The notes beneath the pieces were generated by a model. It was not told the DNA's origin. It did no database searches and saw only the letters and a program-made list of their open reading frames with translations. From Pseudomonas putida NBRC 14164 (lineage in GTDB: Bacteria; Pseudomonadota; Gammaproteobacteria; Pseudomonadales; Pseudomonadaceae), in assembly GCF_000412675.1 (NCBI RefSeq), contig NC_021505.1, forward strand, positions 1,110,501 to 1,174,500: 64,000 bases of DNA. Direction: 5' to 3'. The position numbers were made by a program, and so were the translations under genes. Below, in pieces: positions 8,830-17,607 of the stretch. How positions within the stretch are numbered: position 1 is the first letter of the stretch; each line of letters begins with the position of its first letter.

Positions 8830-9636
8830 TCAGCGCAACATGCTTCGCGCCTCGAGCAGTTCATCCACTTCCAGCTCTGTACCGAACGGCAGCCCAAGAT
8901 GGCGGTACGCCGGCAGTGCCGCCAACGGCCGATGGCGGCCACGCTGGCTGATGCAGCGGGCGATTTGCACGATGTCGATGTAGTCGACCTTGTCGGTCTG
9001 CCGGTCCAGGTCCTGAACCTGGCTCGGCAAGTTGATCAACTGCTCCGGAAACTCCCAGGCCTTGAGGATCTTGTCCCCCAGCACCGGCTGGATCTGCTCG
9101 ATCACGTAATGCAGGCAAACCGGGTCCGACAACAGCTCGTTGTGCTCTTCGGCATAGATCAGCACCGGCAACGCGCCGATCTGGTTGACCAAGCCGCCCA
9201 AAGTGGCCTGTTCAGGCTTGAGCTGTGTATAGCGACGGCAGATTTCGTAGCTGATGCCCGCCACTTCCAGGCTGTTGGTCCATATATCGCGAAGCTTCTG
9301 TTCAACCGCCGGTGAGCGGGCATGGAAAATCTGCTCGATCACCAGGCCGATGGCCAAATTGCAGCTGTAGTTGATACCCAGTCGCGTGATGGCGGTATGC
9401 AGGTCGGTGACCTCAACCGCCGCGCGCAGCAGCGGGCTGTTGACCACCTTGATCAGGCGCGCTGAAAGGGCCGCGTCGCGACCGATCACCTTGCTCAGGG
9501 CCGCTACGCTGATCTCGCTGTCTTCCGCCGCCTCACGGATGCTCAAGGCAACCTCGGGCAGGGTCGGCAAGACCAGATCATCCTTTTCGATGGCATCGAG
9601 CAACTGTGCTTGAACCATCTCGGCCAGCTTGTTCAT
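8830..9636 (-). CDS. HDOD-domain protein
   Basis: A 268-residue single-domain HDOD protein (HD-related output domain lacking the metal ligands of true HD phosphohydrolases). The typical opening 'LPTLPEVALSIREAAEDSEISVAALSKVI' pattern occupies residues 22-50, followed by GRDAALSARLIKVVNSPLL. HDOD proteins act as regulatory or scaffold modules in signalling. No specific partner is visible here. The gene follows ygfZ on the same strand after 55 bases that hold a strong hairpin. Confidence 0.85.
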   Translation of the reverse strand: MNKLAEMVQAQLLDAIEKDDLVLPTLPEVALSIREAAEDSEISVAALSKVIGRDAALSARLIKVVNSPLLRAAVEVTDLHTAITRLGINYSCNLAIGLVIEQIFHARSPAVEQKLRDIWTNSLEVAGISYEICRRYTQLKPEQATLGGLVNQIGALPVLIYAEEHNELLSDPVCLHYVIEQIQPVLGDKILKAWEFPEQLINLPSQVQDLDRQTDKVDYIDIVQIARCISQRGRHRPLAALPAYRHLGLPFGTELEVDELLEARSMLR

Positions 9637-9663
9637 GGGCGTGTCTACCGCAGTGGTGGTGCG

Positions 9664-9684
9664 GCCCCGCCACGGTGGCGGGGC
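9664..9684. terminator. Hairpin between ygfZ and the HDOD gene
   Basis: GCCCCGCCAC and GTGGCGGGGC form a 10-base inverted repeat around one G, realistically an 8-bp GC-rich stem with a five-base loop. No T-run follows on either strand, so it may only attenuate ygfZ transcription before the HDOD gene. Confidence 0.5.
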
Positions 9685-9691
9685 AGGCTGG

Positions 9692-10633
9692 TCAGCGCTG
9701 GATTTCCCGGTCGCGGTCCAGTTCGTAGGGCAGGGTCAGCACCTGCAGGCGCGGGCCTTCGAGGCTGCCCAGGTGCAGGTTGTCGTCTGCCACCGCGTCG
9801 GCGCCGAGCACCGCGAGCAGTTCACAGCCGGCGCCGTTGCTGGCAGCAATGACCACTTCACCGACCGACGAACCATGGGTGGGCGAGAAGATCTCGGCAC
9901 CTGGGGCCGGAATCGCCTGCTGGTCCAGTGCCAAGCGGTACTGGCGGCGTTTGAGCTTGCCCAGGTACTGCATGCGGGCAACGATTTCCTGGCCGGTGTA
10001 GCAACCTTTCTTGAAGCTGACGCCGTCGACGGCCTGCAGGTTGATCATCTGCGGGATGAACAGCTCACGGGTCGGCCCCATGACCTGGCCGATACCGGCA
10101 CGCACCTGCCCAAGCAACCAGTCGTTCAGGCTGCCTTCAGGCAGGGCGCCGGCGAGGGCCTGGCGTACCGTGTCGGCGTTTTCCGCCGGTACCCACAGCT
10201 CGAAACGGCCCTCGGACACGGCAATGGCGATCAGGCCTTCATGGCGCACGGTACTGCCGGCGCCTTCGGGCACGTCGAGCCCCAGTGCCAGCAGCGCAGC
10301 GTCACCGCCTTGCAGACCAAAGCGTGCCCAGGCGGCGCTTTCATCGGTCAGCGTTGCCTTGGAAAATACAGCGTATTTCTTCAGGTCGGCCAGTTGCGCC
10401 TCAAGCAGTTCGCTGGCCATGGCCAGCAGGTAGCCGTTGCCTTCGGGCAAGATGCGGAAGCTCGATTGCATGCGCCCCTTGACCATGCAGCGGGCGCCCA
10501 GGCTGGCGTGTTCCTGGCTGAGGTAGTTGATGTTGCAGGTCAGCTGGCCTTGCAGGAACTTGCCTGCATCGGAGCCGCGGACGGCGAGGATGCCCTCGTG
10601 GGACAGGGGGCAGAAGAAAGCGGAATCGGCCAT
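9692..10633 (-). CDS. ygfZ: Folate-binding protein YgfZ
   Basis: A 313-residue tetrahydrofolate-binding protein related to aminomethyltransferase, which helps maintain or repair certain iron-sulfur enzymes. The family signature KGCYTGQE, with its functional Cys, lies near residue 205 (GVSFKKGCYTGQEIVARMQ). It is divergent from sdhE, another respiratory flavin/iron-sulfur maturation gene, with only 133 bases between starts. The same pairing occurs in E. coli (ygfZ/ygfY region) and in P. aeruginosa, which supports the assignment. Confidence 0.93.
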   Translation of the reverse strand: MADSAFFCPLSHEGILAVRGSDAGKFLQGQLTCNINYLSQEHASLGARCMVKGRMQSSFRILPEGNGYLLAMASELLEAQLADLKKYAVFSKATLTDESAAWARFGLQGGDAALLALGLDVPEGAGSTVRHEGLIAIAVSEGRFELWVPAENADTVRQALAGALPEGSLNDWLLGQVRAGIGQVMGPTRELFIPQMINLQAVDGVSFKKGCYTGQEIVARMQYLGKLKRRQYRLALDQQAIPAPGAEIFSPTHGSSVGEVVIAASNGAGCELLAVLGADAVADDNLHLGSLEGPRLQVLTLPYELDRDREIQR

Positions 10634-10736
10634 GGGTCATCGCGGTGGCTAAAGACTGGCGGCCATCATAGAACGCCGGTAACAAAATAGGTAGGTGACT
10701 AGACCAACGCCCGGTGTCGCTGCGCTCGCCGGGCTG

Positions 10737-10742
10737 TATACT
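10737..10742 (+). promoter_or_regulatory. Candidate -10 box for sdhE
   Basis: TATACT lies 25 bases before the sdhE ATG, and GAGGAG provides a strong ribosome site in between. No good -35 box is visible at standard spacing. Confidence 0.35.
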
Positions 10743-10766
10743 GGCGGGCCATTCGAGGAGGGCCCC

Positions 10767-11021
10767 ATGGTCGAACAAACTGAACTCAACCGGCTTTTCT
10801 GGCATAGCCGCCGCGGCATGCTGGAACTGGACGTACTGCTGGTGCCTTTCACCCAGGAAGTCTACTCCACCCTCAACGAGACCGACCGCGAACTGTACGT
10901 GCGTCTGTTGAGCTGCGAGGACCAGGACATGTTCGGCTGGTTCATGGAGCGCACCGAGTCCGAAGACCCGGAGCTGCAACGCATGGTCCGCATCATCCTG
11001 GACCGTGTCCAGCCCAAGTGA
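10767..11021 (+). CDS. sdhE: FAD assembly factor SdhE (YgfY/CptB)
   Basis: An 84-residue cytoplasmic protein needed to attach FAD covalently to succinate dehydrogenase SdhA and fumarate reductase. The conserved RGMLELD motif (residues 15-21, here [11 protein letters not shown]) and the acidic helix ending [11 protein letters not shown] are both present. ATG 10767 is favoured by the ribosome site GAGGAG. The longer open frame upstream is not supported. It overlaps the start of the ygfX-like gene by 17 bases, so the two are co-translated. The E. coli homologue was once described as an antitoxin (CptB), but its enzyme-assembly role is better supported. Confidence 0.93.
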   Translation: MVEQTELNRLFWHSRRGMLELDVLLVPFTQEVYSTLNETDRELYVRLLSCEDQDMFGWFMERTESEDPELQRMVRIILDRVQPK

Positions 11022-11463
11022 GTGTTTCGAGTGCCGCTGGCAAGGCTCGCGCCTGCTGCTAGCGGCCTACCTGGGTTGCCAGGTGCTGGCGTGGCTTGCC
11101 GTGTGGGCGAGCCCGTTGCCTGATTGGCTTTGCTTTTCTGTTGTCGCCGCCTGTATCACCCACGCTGGCTGGGCCATTCCCCGACGAATCCTGTTGACCC
11201 ATGAGCATGCCGTTGTCGGCCTGCGCCGTGATGTGCGCGGCTGGCAGGTGTTCTGCCGTGCCCGTGGCTGGCAACCGGTGCGGTTGTGCCGGGACAGCGT
11301 GGCGTTGCCGCGGCTGGTGGTGTTGCGTTTTGAGCGAGCGGGGCAATGGGTGGGGCAGAGCCAGTGCATACCCCAGGATGCATTGGGGGCGGATGAGCAT
11401 CGGCGCTTGCGGGTGCGGTTGAAGTTCAGCCGGCGGCGCTGGGCTGCGGTGAGCCGGGCATAG
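11005..11463 (+). CDS. YgfX/CptA-like small membrane protein
   Basis: A 152-residue protein with two closely spaced hydrophobic helices in residues 15-60 and a basic C-terminal domain rich in Arg and Trp, the layout of the YgfX (CptA) family that accompanies sdhE. It starts with GTG at 11005 inside sdhE. In E. coli YgfX has been proposed to disturb cytoskeletal proteins, but its normal job is unclear. Similarity is judged by layout and neighbourhood rather than by a strong motif, so function is left open. Confidence 0.7.
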   Translation: MSSPSECFECRWQGSRLLLAAYLGCQVLAWLAVWASPLPDWLCFSVVAACITHAGWAIPRRILLTHEHAVVGLRRDVRGWQVFCRARGWQPVRLCRDSVALPRLVVLRFERAGQWVGQSQCIPQDALGADEHRRLRVRLKFSRRRWAAVSRA

Positions 11464-11480
11464 ATCAAGATCGGGCTAGC

Positions 11481-11568
11481 TTCTTCGCGGGCTCGCCCGC
11501 CCCCACAGGTATTGCGTAAAGCTGCAAGGCAGTGGAATTCCTGTGGGAGCGGGCGAGCCCGCGAAGGC
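11481..11568. repeat. REP pair 4 (inverted)
   Basis: TTCTTCGCGGGCTCGCCCGC ending CCACAGG at 11481-11509 is mirrored by CCTGTGGGAGCGGGCGAGCC ending CGCGAAGG at 11540-11567. It lies between the convergent ends of the ygfX-like gene and nadB. Confidence 0.93.
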
Positions 11569-11582
11569 CCCCGCCACCGTTT

Positions 11583-13187
11583 TCAGAGCGGACTGAGGAT
11601 GGTGTCCTTGGCCTCGTCCAGCATCCCTGGGTAATCCAGGGTGTAGTGCAGCCCGCGGCTTTCCTTGCGCTGCATGGCTGACAGGATCATCAGTTCGGCC
11701 ACCTGCGCCAGGTTGCGCAGTTCGATCAGGTCGCGGCTGACCTTGTAGTTGCTGTAGAACTCGTCGATTTCGTCCAGCAGCAGGCGAATGCGGTGCTGGG
11801 CGCGCTGCAGGCGCTTGCTGGTACGCACGATACCCACGTAGTCCCACATGAAGCGCCGCAGCTCGTCCCAGTTGTGCGCGATGATCACGTCCTCGTCCGA
11901 GTCGGTGACCTGGCTGGCATCCCACCCCGGCAGCGCCGTGGGCATGGACACGTGTGCCAGATGCGCCTCGATGTCGGCAGCGGCGGCACGGCCATAGACA
12001 AAGCATTCCAGCAGCGAGTTGCTGGCCATGCGGTTGGCACCGTGCAGGCCGGTGAAGCTGGTTTCGCCGATGGCGTACAAGCCTGGCACATCGGTGTGGC
12101 CGCGATCATCGACCATCACCCCGCCACAGGTGTAGTGCGCCGCCGGTACGACCGGGATCGGCTGGCGGGTGATGTCGATGCCAAAGGCCAGGCAGCGCTC
12201 GTACACGGTGGGGAAGTGGCCCATGACGAAATCGGCCGGCTTGTGGGTGATGTCCAGGTACACGCAGTCCACGCCCAGGCGCTTCATCTCGTGGTCGATG
12301 GCGCGGGCCACGATGTCGCGCGGGGCCAGCTCTTCGCGCGGGTCGAAGCGTGGCATGAAGCGCTCGCCATTGGGCAGGCGCAGCAGCGCACCTTCACCGC
12401 GCAGTGCTTCGGTGATCAGGAAGCTCTTGGCCTGCGGGTGGTAGAGGCAGGTCGGATGGAACTGGTTGAATTCCAGGTTCGCCACCCGGCAGCCCGCCCG
12501 CCAGGCCATGGCGATGCCGTCACCGCAGGCGCCATCGGGGTTGCTGGTGTAGAGGTAGACCTTGGCTGCACCGCCGGTGGCCAGCACGGTGAAGCGCGCG
12601 CCGAAGGTGTCCACCTCACCGGTGTTGCGGTCGAGCACGTAGGCGCCCAGGCAACGCTCGCCCGGCAGGCCCAGGCGGCGTTCGGTGATCAGGTCGACCG
12701 CCACGCGTTGCTCCAGCAGCTGGATGTTCGGGCGCCGGCGCGCCTGTTCCAGCAGCGTGGTGAATATGGCTGCGCCGGTGGCGTCGGCGGCGTGGATGAT
12801 GCGTCGGTGGCTATGGCCGCCCTCACGGGTGAGGTGGAATTCAAAGCCGCCATCGTCAACGCTGGAGTGCTCGTCGCGGGTAAAGGGCACCCCTTGCTCG
12901 ATCAGCCACTGAATGGCTTCGCGGCTGTGTTCGACGGTAAACCGCACTGCATCTTCATGGCACAGGCCGCCGCCGGCATTGAGGGTGTCCTCGACATGCG
13001 ACTGCACGGTATCGGTATTGTCCAGCACCGCCGCGACGCCACCTTGGGCCCAGAAGGTCGAGCCGTTGGCCAGGTCGCCCTTGCTGAGCACGGCAACGCG
13101 CAGGTGGCTGGGAAGGTTCAGTGCCAGGCTGAGACCGGCGGCACCGCTGCCGATCACCAGGACATCATGTTGGAATTGTTGGCTCAT
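11583..13187 (-). CDS. nadB: L-aspartate oxidase
   Basis: FAD enzyme of 534 residues that oxidises L-aspartate to iminoaspartate, the first step of de novo NAD synthesis. The N-terminal dinucleotide-binding motif [11 protein letters not shown] (about residues 13-23) precedes the succinate-dehydrogenase-like fold, and the region [17 protein letters not shown] carries active-site residues typical of NadB/SdhA. The C-terminal helical domain is complete. It is transcribed away from algU, the arrangement of P. aeruginosa PA0761-PA0762. No NAD-linked operator was recognised upstream. Confidence 0.96.
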   Translation of the reverse strand: MSQQFQHDVLVIGSGAAGLSLALNLPSHLRVAVLSKGDLANGSTFWAQGGVAAVLDNTDTVQSHVEDTLNAGGGLCHEDAVRFTVEHSREAIQWLIEQGVPFTRDEHSSVDDGGFEFHLTREGGHSHRRIIHAADATGAAIFTTLLEQARRRPNIQLLEQRVAVDLITERRLGLPGERCLGAYVLDRNTGEVDTFGARFTVLATGGAAKVYLYTSNPDGACGDGIAMAWRAGCRVANLEFNQFHPTCLYHPQAKSFLITEALRGEGALLRLPNGERFMPRFDPREELAPRDIVARAIDHEMKRLGVDCVYLDITHKPADFVMGHFPTVYERCLAFGIDITRQPIPVVPAAHYTCGGVMVDDRGHTDVPGLYAIGETSFTGLHGANRMASNSLLECFVYGRAAAADIEAHLAHVSMPTALPGWDASQVTDSDEDVIIAHNWDELRRFMWDYVGIVRTSKRLQRAQHRIRLLLDEIDEFYSNYKVSRDLIELRNLAQVAELMILSAMQRKESRGLHYTLDYPGMLDEAKDTILSPL

Positions 13188-13351
13188 GTCGGGACACTAG
13201 TAATCTTTAGAGAGGGCGCGGCACAATAGTCACGCGCAGATGGCATTGTGAAACTATCGTTAAACTTGGCCAGGTTGCCTTTATAGCAGCCCGAGGTGGC
13301 CAATTTCCATGCCACTTGGCCACTTACCGAGGCGCGCGGCAACCTTTGTGG

Positions 13352-13379
13352 GAACTTTCCGATATGGCCGGAAATCCTA
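13352..13379 (+). promoter_or_regulatory. Candidate AlgU-dependent promoter (distal)
   Basis: GAACTT at 13352-13357 is followed after 17 bases by TCCTA (13375-13379), close to the AlgU consensus GAACTT/TCTGA. It lies about 250 bases upstream of algU. Confidence 0.55.
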
Positions 13380-13545
13380 TGAAGGTTGCCCGCACGTCAC
13401 AATTTGCCGCGGCGACGCAGGGTTGCAGGCCTGTCCGGGCTGTCCCGGCGTATTCGAAACCTGATTATCGACGTAGCCGGCCGTGACCGCGCCACGTCTT
13501 CCGTGCCAGCCGACCAAGGGCTGCAGGAAACTTGCTTGGAGGGGA

Positions 13546-13572
13546 GAACTTTTGCGTAAAGCCCGAGTCTAT
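13546..13572 (+). promoter_or_regulatory. Candidate AlgU-dependent promoter (proximal)
   Basis: GAACTT (13546-13551), 16 bases, then TCTAT (13568-13572), about 55 bases before the algU start codon. It fits autoregulation of this sigma factor. Confidence 0.65.
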
Positions 13573-13631
13573 GGTTGCAAGCCTGATCGATGGGTGTTGC
13601 ACCGCTCCTTCGAGTTCACTGAGGAGTGTTC

Positions 13632-14213
13632 ATGCTAACCCAGGAAGAGGATCAGCAGCTTGTCGAGCGCGTGCAGCGCGGTGACAGGCGAGCGTTCGAT
13701 CTGTTGGTGCTGAAGTATCAGCACAAGATTCTCGGGTTGATCGTGCGGTTCGTTCACGATACCCACGAGGCCCAGGATGTAGCACAGGAAGCCTTTATCA
13801 AGGCCTACCGTGCGCTTGGCAATTTCCGCGGTGACAGTGCGTTTTATACCTGGCTGTACCGCATCGCCATCAACACGGCGAAGAACTACCTGGTGTCCCG
13901 TGGAAGACGGCCGCCAGACAGCGATGTGAGCTCCGAGGATGCGGAGTTTTATGACGGCGATCATGGCCTCAAGGATCTCGAGTCCCCAGAGCGCTCGTTG
14001 TTGCGGGATGAAATCGAAGGCACTGTCCATCGCACCATCCAGCAACTGCCCGAAGACCTGCGTACGGCGTTGACCCTGCGCGAGTTCGACGGGCTGAGTT
14101 ACGAAGACATTGCCAGTGTCATGCAATGTCCGGTGGGTACCGTGCGCTCTCGAATCTTCCGCGCTCGGGAGGCCATAGATAAAGCCCTGCAGCCGTTGTT
14201 GCAGGAAACCTGA
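13632..14213 (+). CDS. algU: Extracytoplasmic-stress sigma factor AlgU (sigma-22/RpoE)
   Basis: A 193-residue ECF sigma factor that directs RNA polymerase to envelope-stress and exopolysaccharide genes. Region 2 shows the -10 contact motif HEAQDVAQEAFIKAYRAL with FYTWLYRIAINTAKNYL, and region 4 has LREFDGLSYEDIASVMQCPVG, the helix-turn-helix that reads GAACTT. ATG 13632 follows GAGGAG. A GTG two codons earlier is less likely. It is followed by its anti-sigma factor mucA and by mucB and mucD, which together link periplasmic misfolding to AlgU release. Two AlgU-like promoters upstream indicate positive autoregulation. Confidence 0.97.
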   Translation: MLTQEEDQQLVERVQRGDRRAFDLLVLKYQHKILGLIVRFVHDTHEAQDVAQEAFIKAYRALGNFRGDSAFYTWLYRIAINTAKNYLVSRGRRPPDSDVSSEDAEFYDGDHGLKDLESPERSLLRDEIEGTVHRTIQQLPEDLRTALTLREFDGLSYEDIASVMQCPVGTVRSRIFRAREAIDKALQPLLQET

Positions 14214-14244
14214 GACAGCGGCGACAGCCAAGAGAGGAACCGCC

Positions 14245-14841
14245 ATGAGTCGTGAAGCTTTGCAGGAATCGCTGTCCGCGGTGATGGATAACGAAGCGGA
14301 CGAACTGGAACTGCGTCGGGTGCTGAGCGCCGTAGACGACGCCGAAACCCGTGCCACCTGGTCGCGTTACCAGGTAGCACGTGCAGCCATGCACAAGGAG
14401 CTGCTGCTGCCTAACCTGGATATCGCCTCGGCGGTGTCTGCGGCGCTGGCTGACGAAGCCGTGCCGGCCAAGGTCAACAAGGGCCCATGGCGCAGCGTCG
14501 CTCGCCTGGCGGTCGCCGCCTCGGTCACCGTTGCGGTGCTGGCAGGCGTGCGGATGTACAACCAGGACGAGATCACCGGCGCCGAGCTGGCTTCGCAGCA
14601 GCCTGCACAACAGGGCCTGAGCATGCCACAAACTCAGGGTCCGGCCGTATTGGCAGGCTATAGTGAAAGCAGTGAGCAGCCGACCGGGCCGATGGCCAAC
14701 GGTGTGCTGCAAAACCAGGCTGGCTGGGATCAGCGTCTGCCGGGCTATCTGCGTCAGCATGCCCAGGAGTCCGCACTCCAAGGCACCGAGACTGCCCTGC
14801 CGTACGCCCGTGCCGCCAGCATGGGAAATCCCGCTAAGTAA
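14245..14841 (+). CDS. mucA: Anti-sigma factor MucA
   Basis: An inner-membrane anti-sigma factor of 198 residues that sequesters AlgU. The N-terminal cytoplasmic domain (MSREALQESLSAVMDNEADE, then ELRRVLS) binds the sigma factor, a single helix lies near residues 88-106 (ARLAVAASVTVAVLAGVRMY), and the periplasmic part is the target of regulated proteolysis and of MucB protection. The reading frame is intact, so no mucoid-type truncation is present. It starts 31 bases after algU and is followed after eight bases by mucB. Confidence 0.96.
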   Translation: MSREALQESLSAVMDNEADELELRRVLSAVDDAETRATWSRYQVARAAMHKELLLPNLDIASAVSAALADEAVPAKVNKGPWRSVARLAVAASVTVAVLAGVRMYNQDEITGAELASQQPAQQGLSMPQTQGPAVLAGYSESSEQPTGPMANGVLQNQAGWDQRLPGYLRQHAQESALQGTETALPYARAASMGNPAK

Positions 14842-14849
14842 GGAGGATC

Positions 14850-15815
14850 ATGCGCGCGCTACCTCTTCTGTCGCTGCTGATTGGCAGCTGCATGACCGTG
14901 CCGGTATTGGCAGCCAACTCCTCGCCCCAGGCGAGCGAGTGGCTTGGCAAGCTGGCACAAGCCGAGCAAAAGCAGAGTTATCAGGGCTCGTTCGTCTACG
15001 AACGCAACGGTAGCTTCTCTTCCCACGATATCTGGCACAGGGTCGAGGACGGCAAGGTCAGCGAGCGGCTGCTGCAGCTCGATGGCGCCGCCCAGGAAAT
15101 CCTGCGCGTGGATGGCAAGGTGGAGTGCGTCAGTGGGGCGTTGGTCAGCGGCGTGACTACTCCTGCGGATGCTGCTCAGCGTGTGCTTGATCCGCTGAAG
15201 CTGATGGGCTGGTACGATTTGAGCGTGGCGGGCAAGTCACGGGTCGCCGGGCGCGATGGCGTGATCGTGACGCTCACTCCCCGCGACCAGCACCGCTATG
15301 CCTTCGAACTGCACCTGGATCGCAACACTGGCCTGCCGCTTCGCTCGTTGATGCTCAACGACAAAGGGCAGTTGCTGGAGCGCTTCCAGATGACTCGCCT
15401 CGATACCACCAAGCCGCCCAGCGACGATGACCTGCGCCCCAGTGCTTCCTGCAAGCCGGTGCAGCGTGTTGCCCCTGCCAGCAGTGACAGTGTCGCCGGC
15501 TGGCGCTCGGATTGGCTCCCGCCAGGGTTCGAGCTGGTCAACAGCTCGGTACGGCGTGACCCCAAGCGTGACAGCACGGTCAGTAGCCTGATGTACGATG
15601 ATGGCCTGGCGCGCTTCTCGGTGTTCCTTGAGCCCGTGAAGGACGATGCCGGGACCGATGTGCGTACCCAGCTTGGCCCGACCTCGGCCGTTTCGCGGCG
15701 CCTGAACACGCCCAAGGGCAAGGTGATGGTCACCGTGGTCGGCGAAATTCCGCTCGGTACGGCAGAACGCGTCGCATTGTCGATGCGCCCCCAGGATGCC
15801 CAGGCGCGCCAGTAA
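14850..15815 (+). CDS. mucB: Periplasmic negative regulator MucB (RseB-like)
   Basis: A 321-residue periplasmic protein that binds the periplasmic part of MucA and shields it from proteolysis, releasing it when lipopolysaccharide or misfolded porins compete. A signal peptide ends VLAANS. The LolA/LppX-like N-terminal lipid-binding domain (to about residue 200) and the smaller C-terminal domain are both present. AGGAGG provides a strong ribosome site at 14841-14846, partly within the mucA stop region. In P. aeruginosa mucC comes next; here mucD follows directly. Confidence 0.95.
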   Translation: MRALPLLSLLIGSCMTVPVLAANSSPQASEWLGKLAQAEQKQSYQGSFVYERNGSFSSHDIWHRVEDGKVSERLLQLDGAAQEILRVDGKVECVSGALVSGVTTPADAAQRVLDPLKLMGWYDLSVAGKSRVAGRDGVIVTLTPRDQHRYAFELHLDRNTGLPLRSLMLNDKGQLLERFQMTRLDTTKPPSDDDLRPSASCKPVQRVAPASSDSVAGWRSDWLPPGFELVNSSVRRDPKRDSTVSSLMYDDGLARFSVFLEPVKDDAGTDVRTQLGPTSAVSRRLNTPKGKVMVTVVGEIPLGTAERVALSMRPQDAQARQ

Positions 15816-15911
15816 TGGTGCGCTTTTGCGGGCCATGCCAAGGCGAACGGATATGCGCCTGAAATGAAATTAAAGCATTGTCATTTGCAATCTACTGGCA
15901 AATTTTCTATA

Positions 15912-15935
15912 GGTCAGGCTTCTTGGAGCCTGGCC
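15912..15935 (+). terminator. Hairpin after mucB
   Basis: GGTCAGGCT pairs with AGCCTGGCC across a TCTTGG loop (nine pairs, one U-G), followed by a moderate T-rich stretch. A second small stem CCTGC/GCAGG lies just after. They probably end or attenuate the algU-mucA-mucB transcript before mucD. Confidence 0.5.
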
Positions 15936-15991
15936 TTTCCTGCTTTGTGCAGGGGCCTTTCTAAACTACCGCTCGTTGTGACGGGAGTCGT

Positions 15992-17425
15992 ATGTCAACA
16001 CCACGCTTGAAATCCTACCTATCGATGTTCGCCGCCGTGCTCATGCTCGGCCAGGTGCTCACCGCCCAGGCCGAGGAAGCCCTGCCCGACTTCACCACGC
16101 TGGTAGAGCAGGCCTCGCCGGCAGTGGTCAACATCAGTACCAAGCAGAAGCTGCCGGACCGTCGCGTTGCCGCTGGGCAGATGCCGGACCTGGAAGGCCT
16201 GCCGCCGATGTTCCGCGAATTCTTCGAGCGCAACATGCCGCAGCAGCCGCGCTCGCCGCGTGGCGACCGTCAGCGTGAGGCGCAATCGCTCGGTTCGGGC
16301 TTCATCATTTCCAGCGATGGTTATGTGCTGACCAACAACCACGTGGTGGCCGACGCCGACGAAATCATTGTCCGCCTGTCGGACCGCAGCGAGCTGCAGG
16401 CCAAGCTGGTCGGCACCGACCCGCGCACCGACGTGGCCCTGCTCAAGGTCGAAGGCAAGAACCTGCCGATCGTGAAGCTGGGTGATTCCGAGAAGCTCAA
16501 GGTGGGTGAGTGGGTGCTGGCCATCGGTTCGCCGTTCGGCTTCGACCATTCGGTGACCAAAGGTATCGTCAGCGCCAAGGGCCGCACGCTGCCCAACGAG
16601 ACCTATGTGCCGTTCATCCAGACCGACGTGGCCATCAACCCGGGTAACTCGGGCGGCCCGCTGTTCAATATGAAGGGCGAAGTGGTGGGTATCAACTCGC
16701 AGATCTTCACCCGTTCTGGCGGCTTCATGGGTCTGTCGTTCGCCATCCCGATCGATGTGGCGATCGATGTGTCCAACCAGTTGAAGAAAGACGGCAAGGT
16801 CAGCCGCGGCTGGCTGGGCGTGGTGATTCAGGAGGTCAACAAGGACCTGGCCGAATCCTTCGGCCTGGACAAGCCGGCGGGTGCGCTGGTGGCCCAGGTG
16901 CTGGAAGACGGCCCGGCAGCCAAAGGTGGCCTGCAGGTGGGTGACGTGATCCTGAGCATGAACGGCCAGCCGATCGTCATGTCGGCGGACCTGCCGCATC
17001 TGGTCGGTAGCCTCAAGGACGGCGAAAAAGCCAAGCTGGAGATCATCCGCAACGGCAAGCGCCAGACCCTGGATGTGGGTGTCGGCGCGATGCCGGATGA
17101 CGATGCCGAAATCGGTGCCGGTGTCGAAGGCAGCGCCGAGCGTAGCAGCAACCGCCTGGGCGTTTCGGTGGCCGACCTGACCGCCGAGCAGAAAAAGTCC
17201 CTCGAACTCAAAGGCGGCGTGGTTATCAAGGAAGTGCAGGATGGCCCGGCAGCGATGATCGGCCTGCGCCCGGGTGACGTCATCAGTCACCTGAACAACC
17301 AGGCCATCGGTTCGGCCAAGGAATTCACCGAAATCGCCAAGGAACTGCCGAAGAACCGCTCGGTGTCCATGCGCGTGCTGCGTCAGGGGCGTGCCAGCTT
17401 CATCACCTTCAAGCTCGCTGAATAA
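15992..17425 (+). CDS. mucD: Periplasmic serine protease/chaperone MucD (DegP-like)
   Basis: An HtrA-family protease of 477 residues that degrades misfolded periplasmic proteins and so damps AlgU activation. After a signal peptide ending AQA come the trypsin-like domain with the catalytic triad His (LTNNHVV), Asp (TDVALLK) and Ser (NPGNSGGPLF), and two PDZ domains in the C-terminal half (around residues 270-360 and 385-475). It lies 176 bases after mucB, behind a hairpin, so it may also have its own promoter. A strong terminator follows. Confidence 0.96.
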   Translation: MSTPRLKSYLSMFAAVLMLGQVLTAQAEEALPDFTTLVEQASPAVVNISTKQKLPDRRVAAGQMPDLEGLPPMFREFFERNMPQQPRSPRGDRQREAQSLGSGFIISSDGYVLTNNHVVADADEIIVRLSDRSELQAKLVGTDPRTDVALLKVEGKNLPIVKLGDSEKLKVGEWVLAIGSPFGFDHSVTKGIVSAKGRTLPNETYVPFIQTDVAINPGNSGGPLFNMKGEVVGINSQIFTRSGGFMGLSFAIPIDVAIDVSNQLKKDGKVSRGWLGVVIQEVNKDLAESFGLDKPAGALVAQVLEDGPAAKGGLQVGDVILSMNGQPIVMSADLPHLVGSLKDGEKAKLEIIRNGKRQTLDVGVGAMPDDDAEIGAGVEGSAERSSNRLGVSVADLTAEQKKSLELKGGVVIKEVQDGPAAMIGLRPGDVISHLNNQAIGSAKEFTEIAKELPKNRSVSMRVLRQGRASFITFKLAE

Positions 17426-17442
17426 GCGGTTTTGCAGGCAGG

Positions 17443-17468
17443 AAAGGGCAGCTACGGCTGCCCTTTTT
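17443..17468 (+). terminator. Rho-independent terminator after mucD
   Basis: AAAGGGCAGC and GCTGCCCTTT form a perfect 10-bp stem closed by a TACG (UNCG-type) tetraloop and run into five T residues. It separates the mucD transcript from lepA. Confidence 0.93.
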
Positions 17469-17607
17469 CATGAAAATTCACAATTGCGGGCGCCAAAGCG
17501 CGGCACAGCCCGATAGAGGAATCTCCCATATCCCTGCTGCTTGAGGTACAATTCCCGGCTATTTTTCGGCGGGCGTCCCGGCTCGCAGCCTTTTCGAGTG
17601 TTGACCC

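Larger units (their letters stand above)
13188..13631. other. Divergent nadB/algU intergenic region
   Basis: A 444-base region without a credible gene. It holds two AlgU-type promoters reading toward algU and an inverted repeat GTGGCCAA/TTGGCCAC (13296-13303 and 13316-13323) that could be an operator or a leader hairpin. The long spacing suggests several algU promoters, as in P. aeruginosa. Confidence 0.7.

Noticed and set aside
10767..11463. sdhE-ygfX as a toxin-antitoxin module
   Set aside because: The overlap looks like a toxin-antitoxin pair and older literature names it CptBA, but SdhE is a well-supported flavinylation factor, so the toxin reading was not adopted.
13296..13323. GTGGCCAA/TTGGCCAC inverted repeat as a terminator
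   Set aside because: It lies between divergent genes and has no T-run, so a terminator is unlikely. It is kept only as an unexplained repeat in the region description.
14245..14841. Possible mucoid-type mutation in mucA
   Set aside because: The frame is intact to a normal length, with sigma-binding, membrane and periplasmic parts all present.
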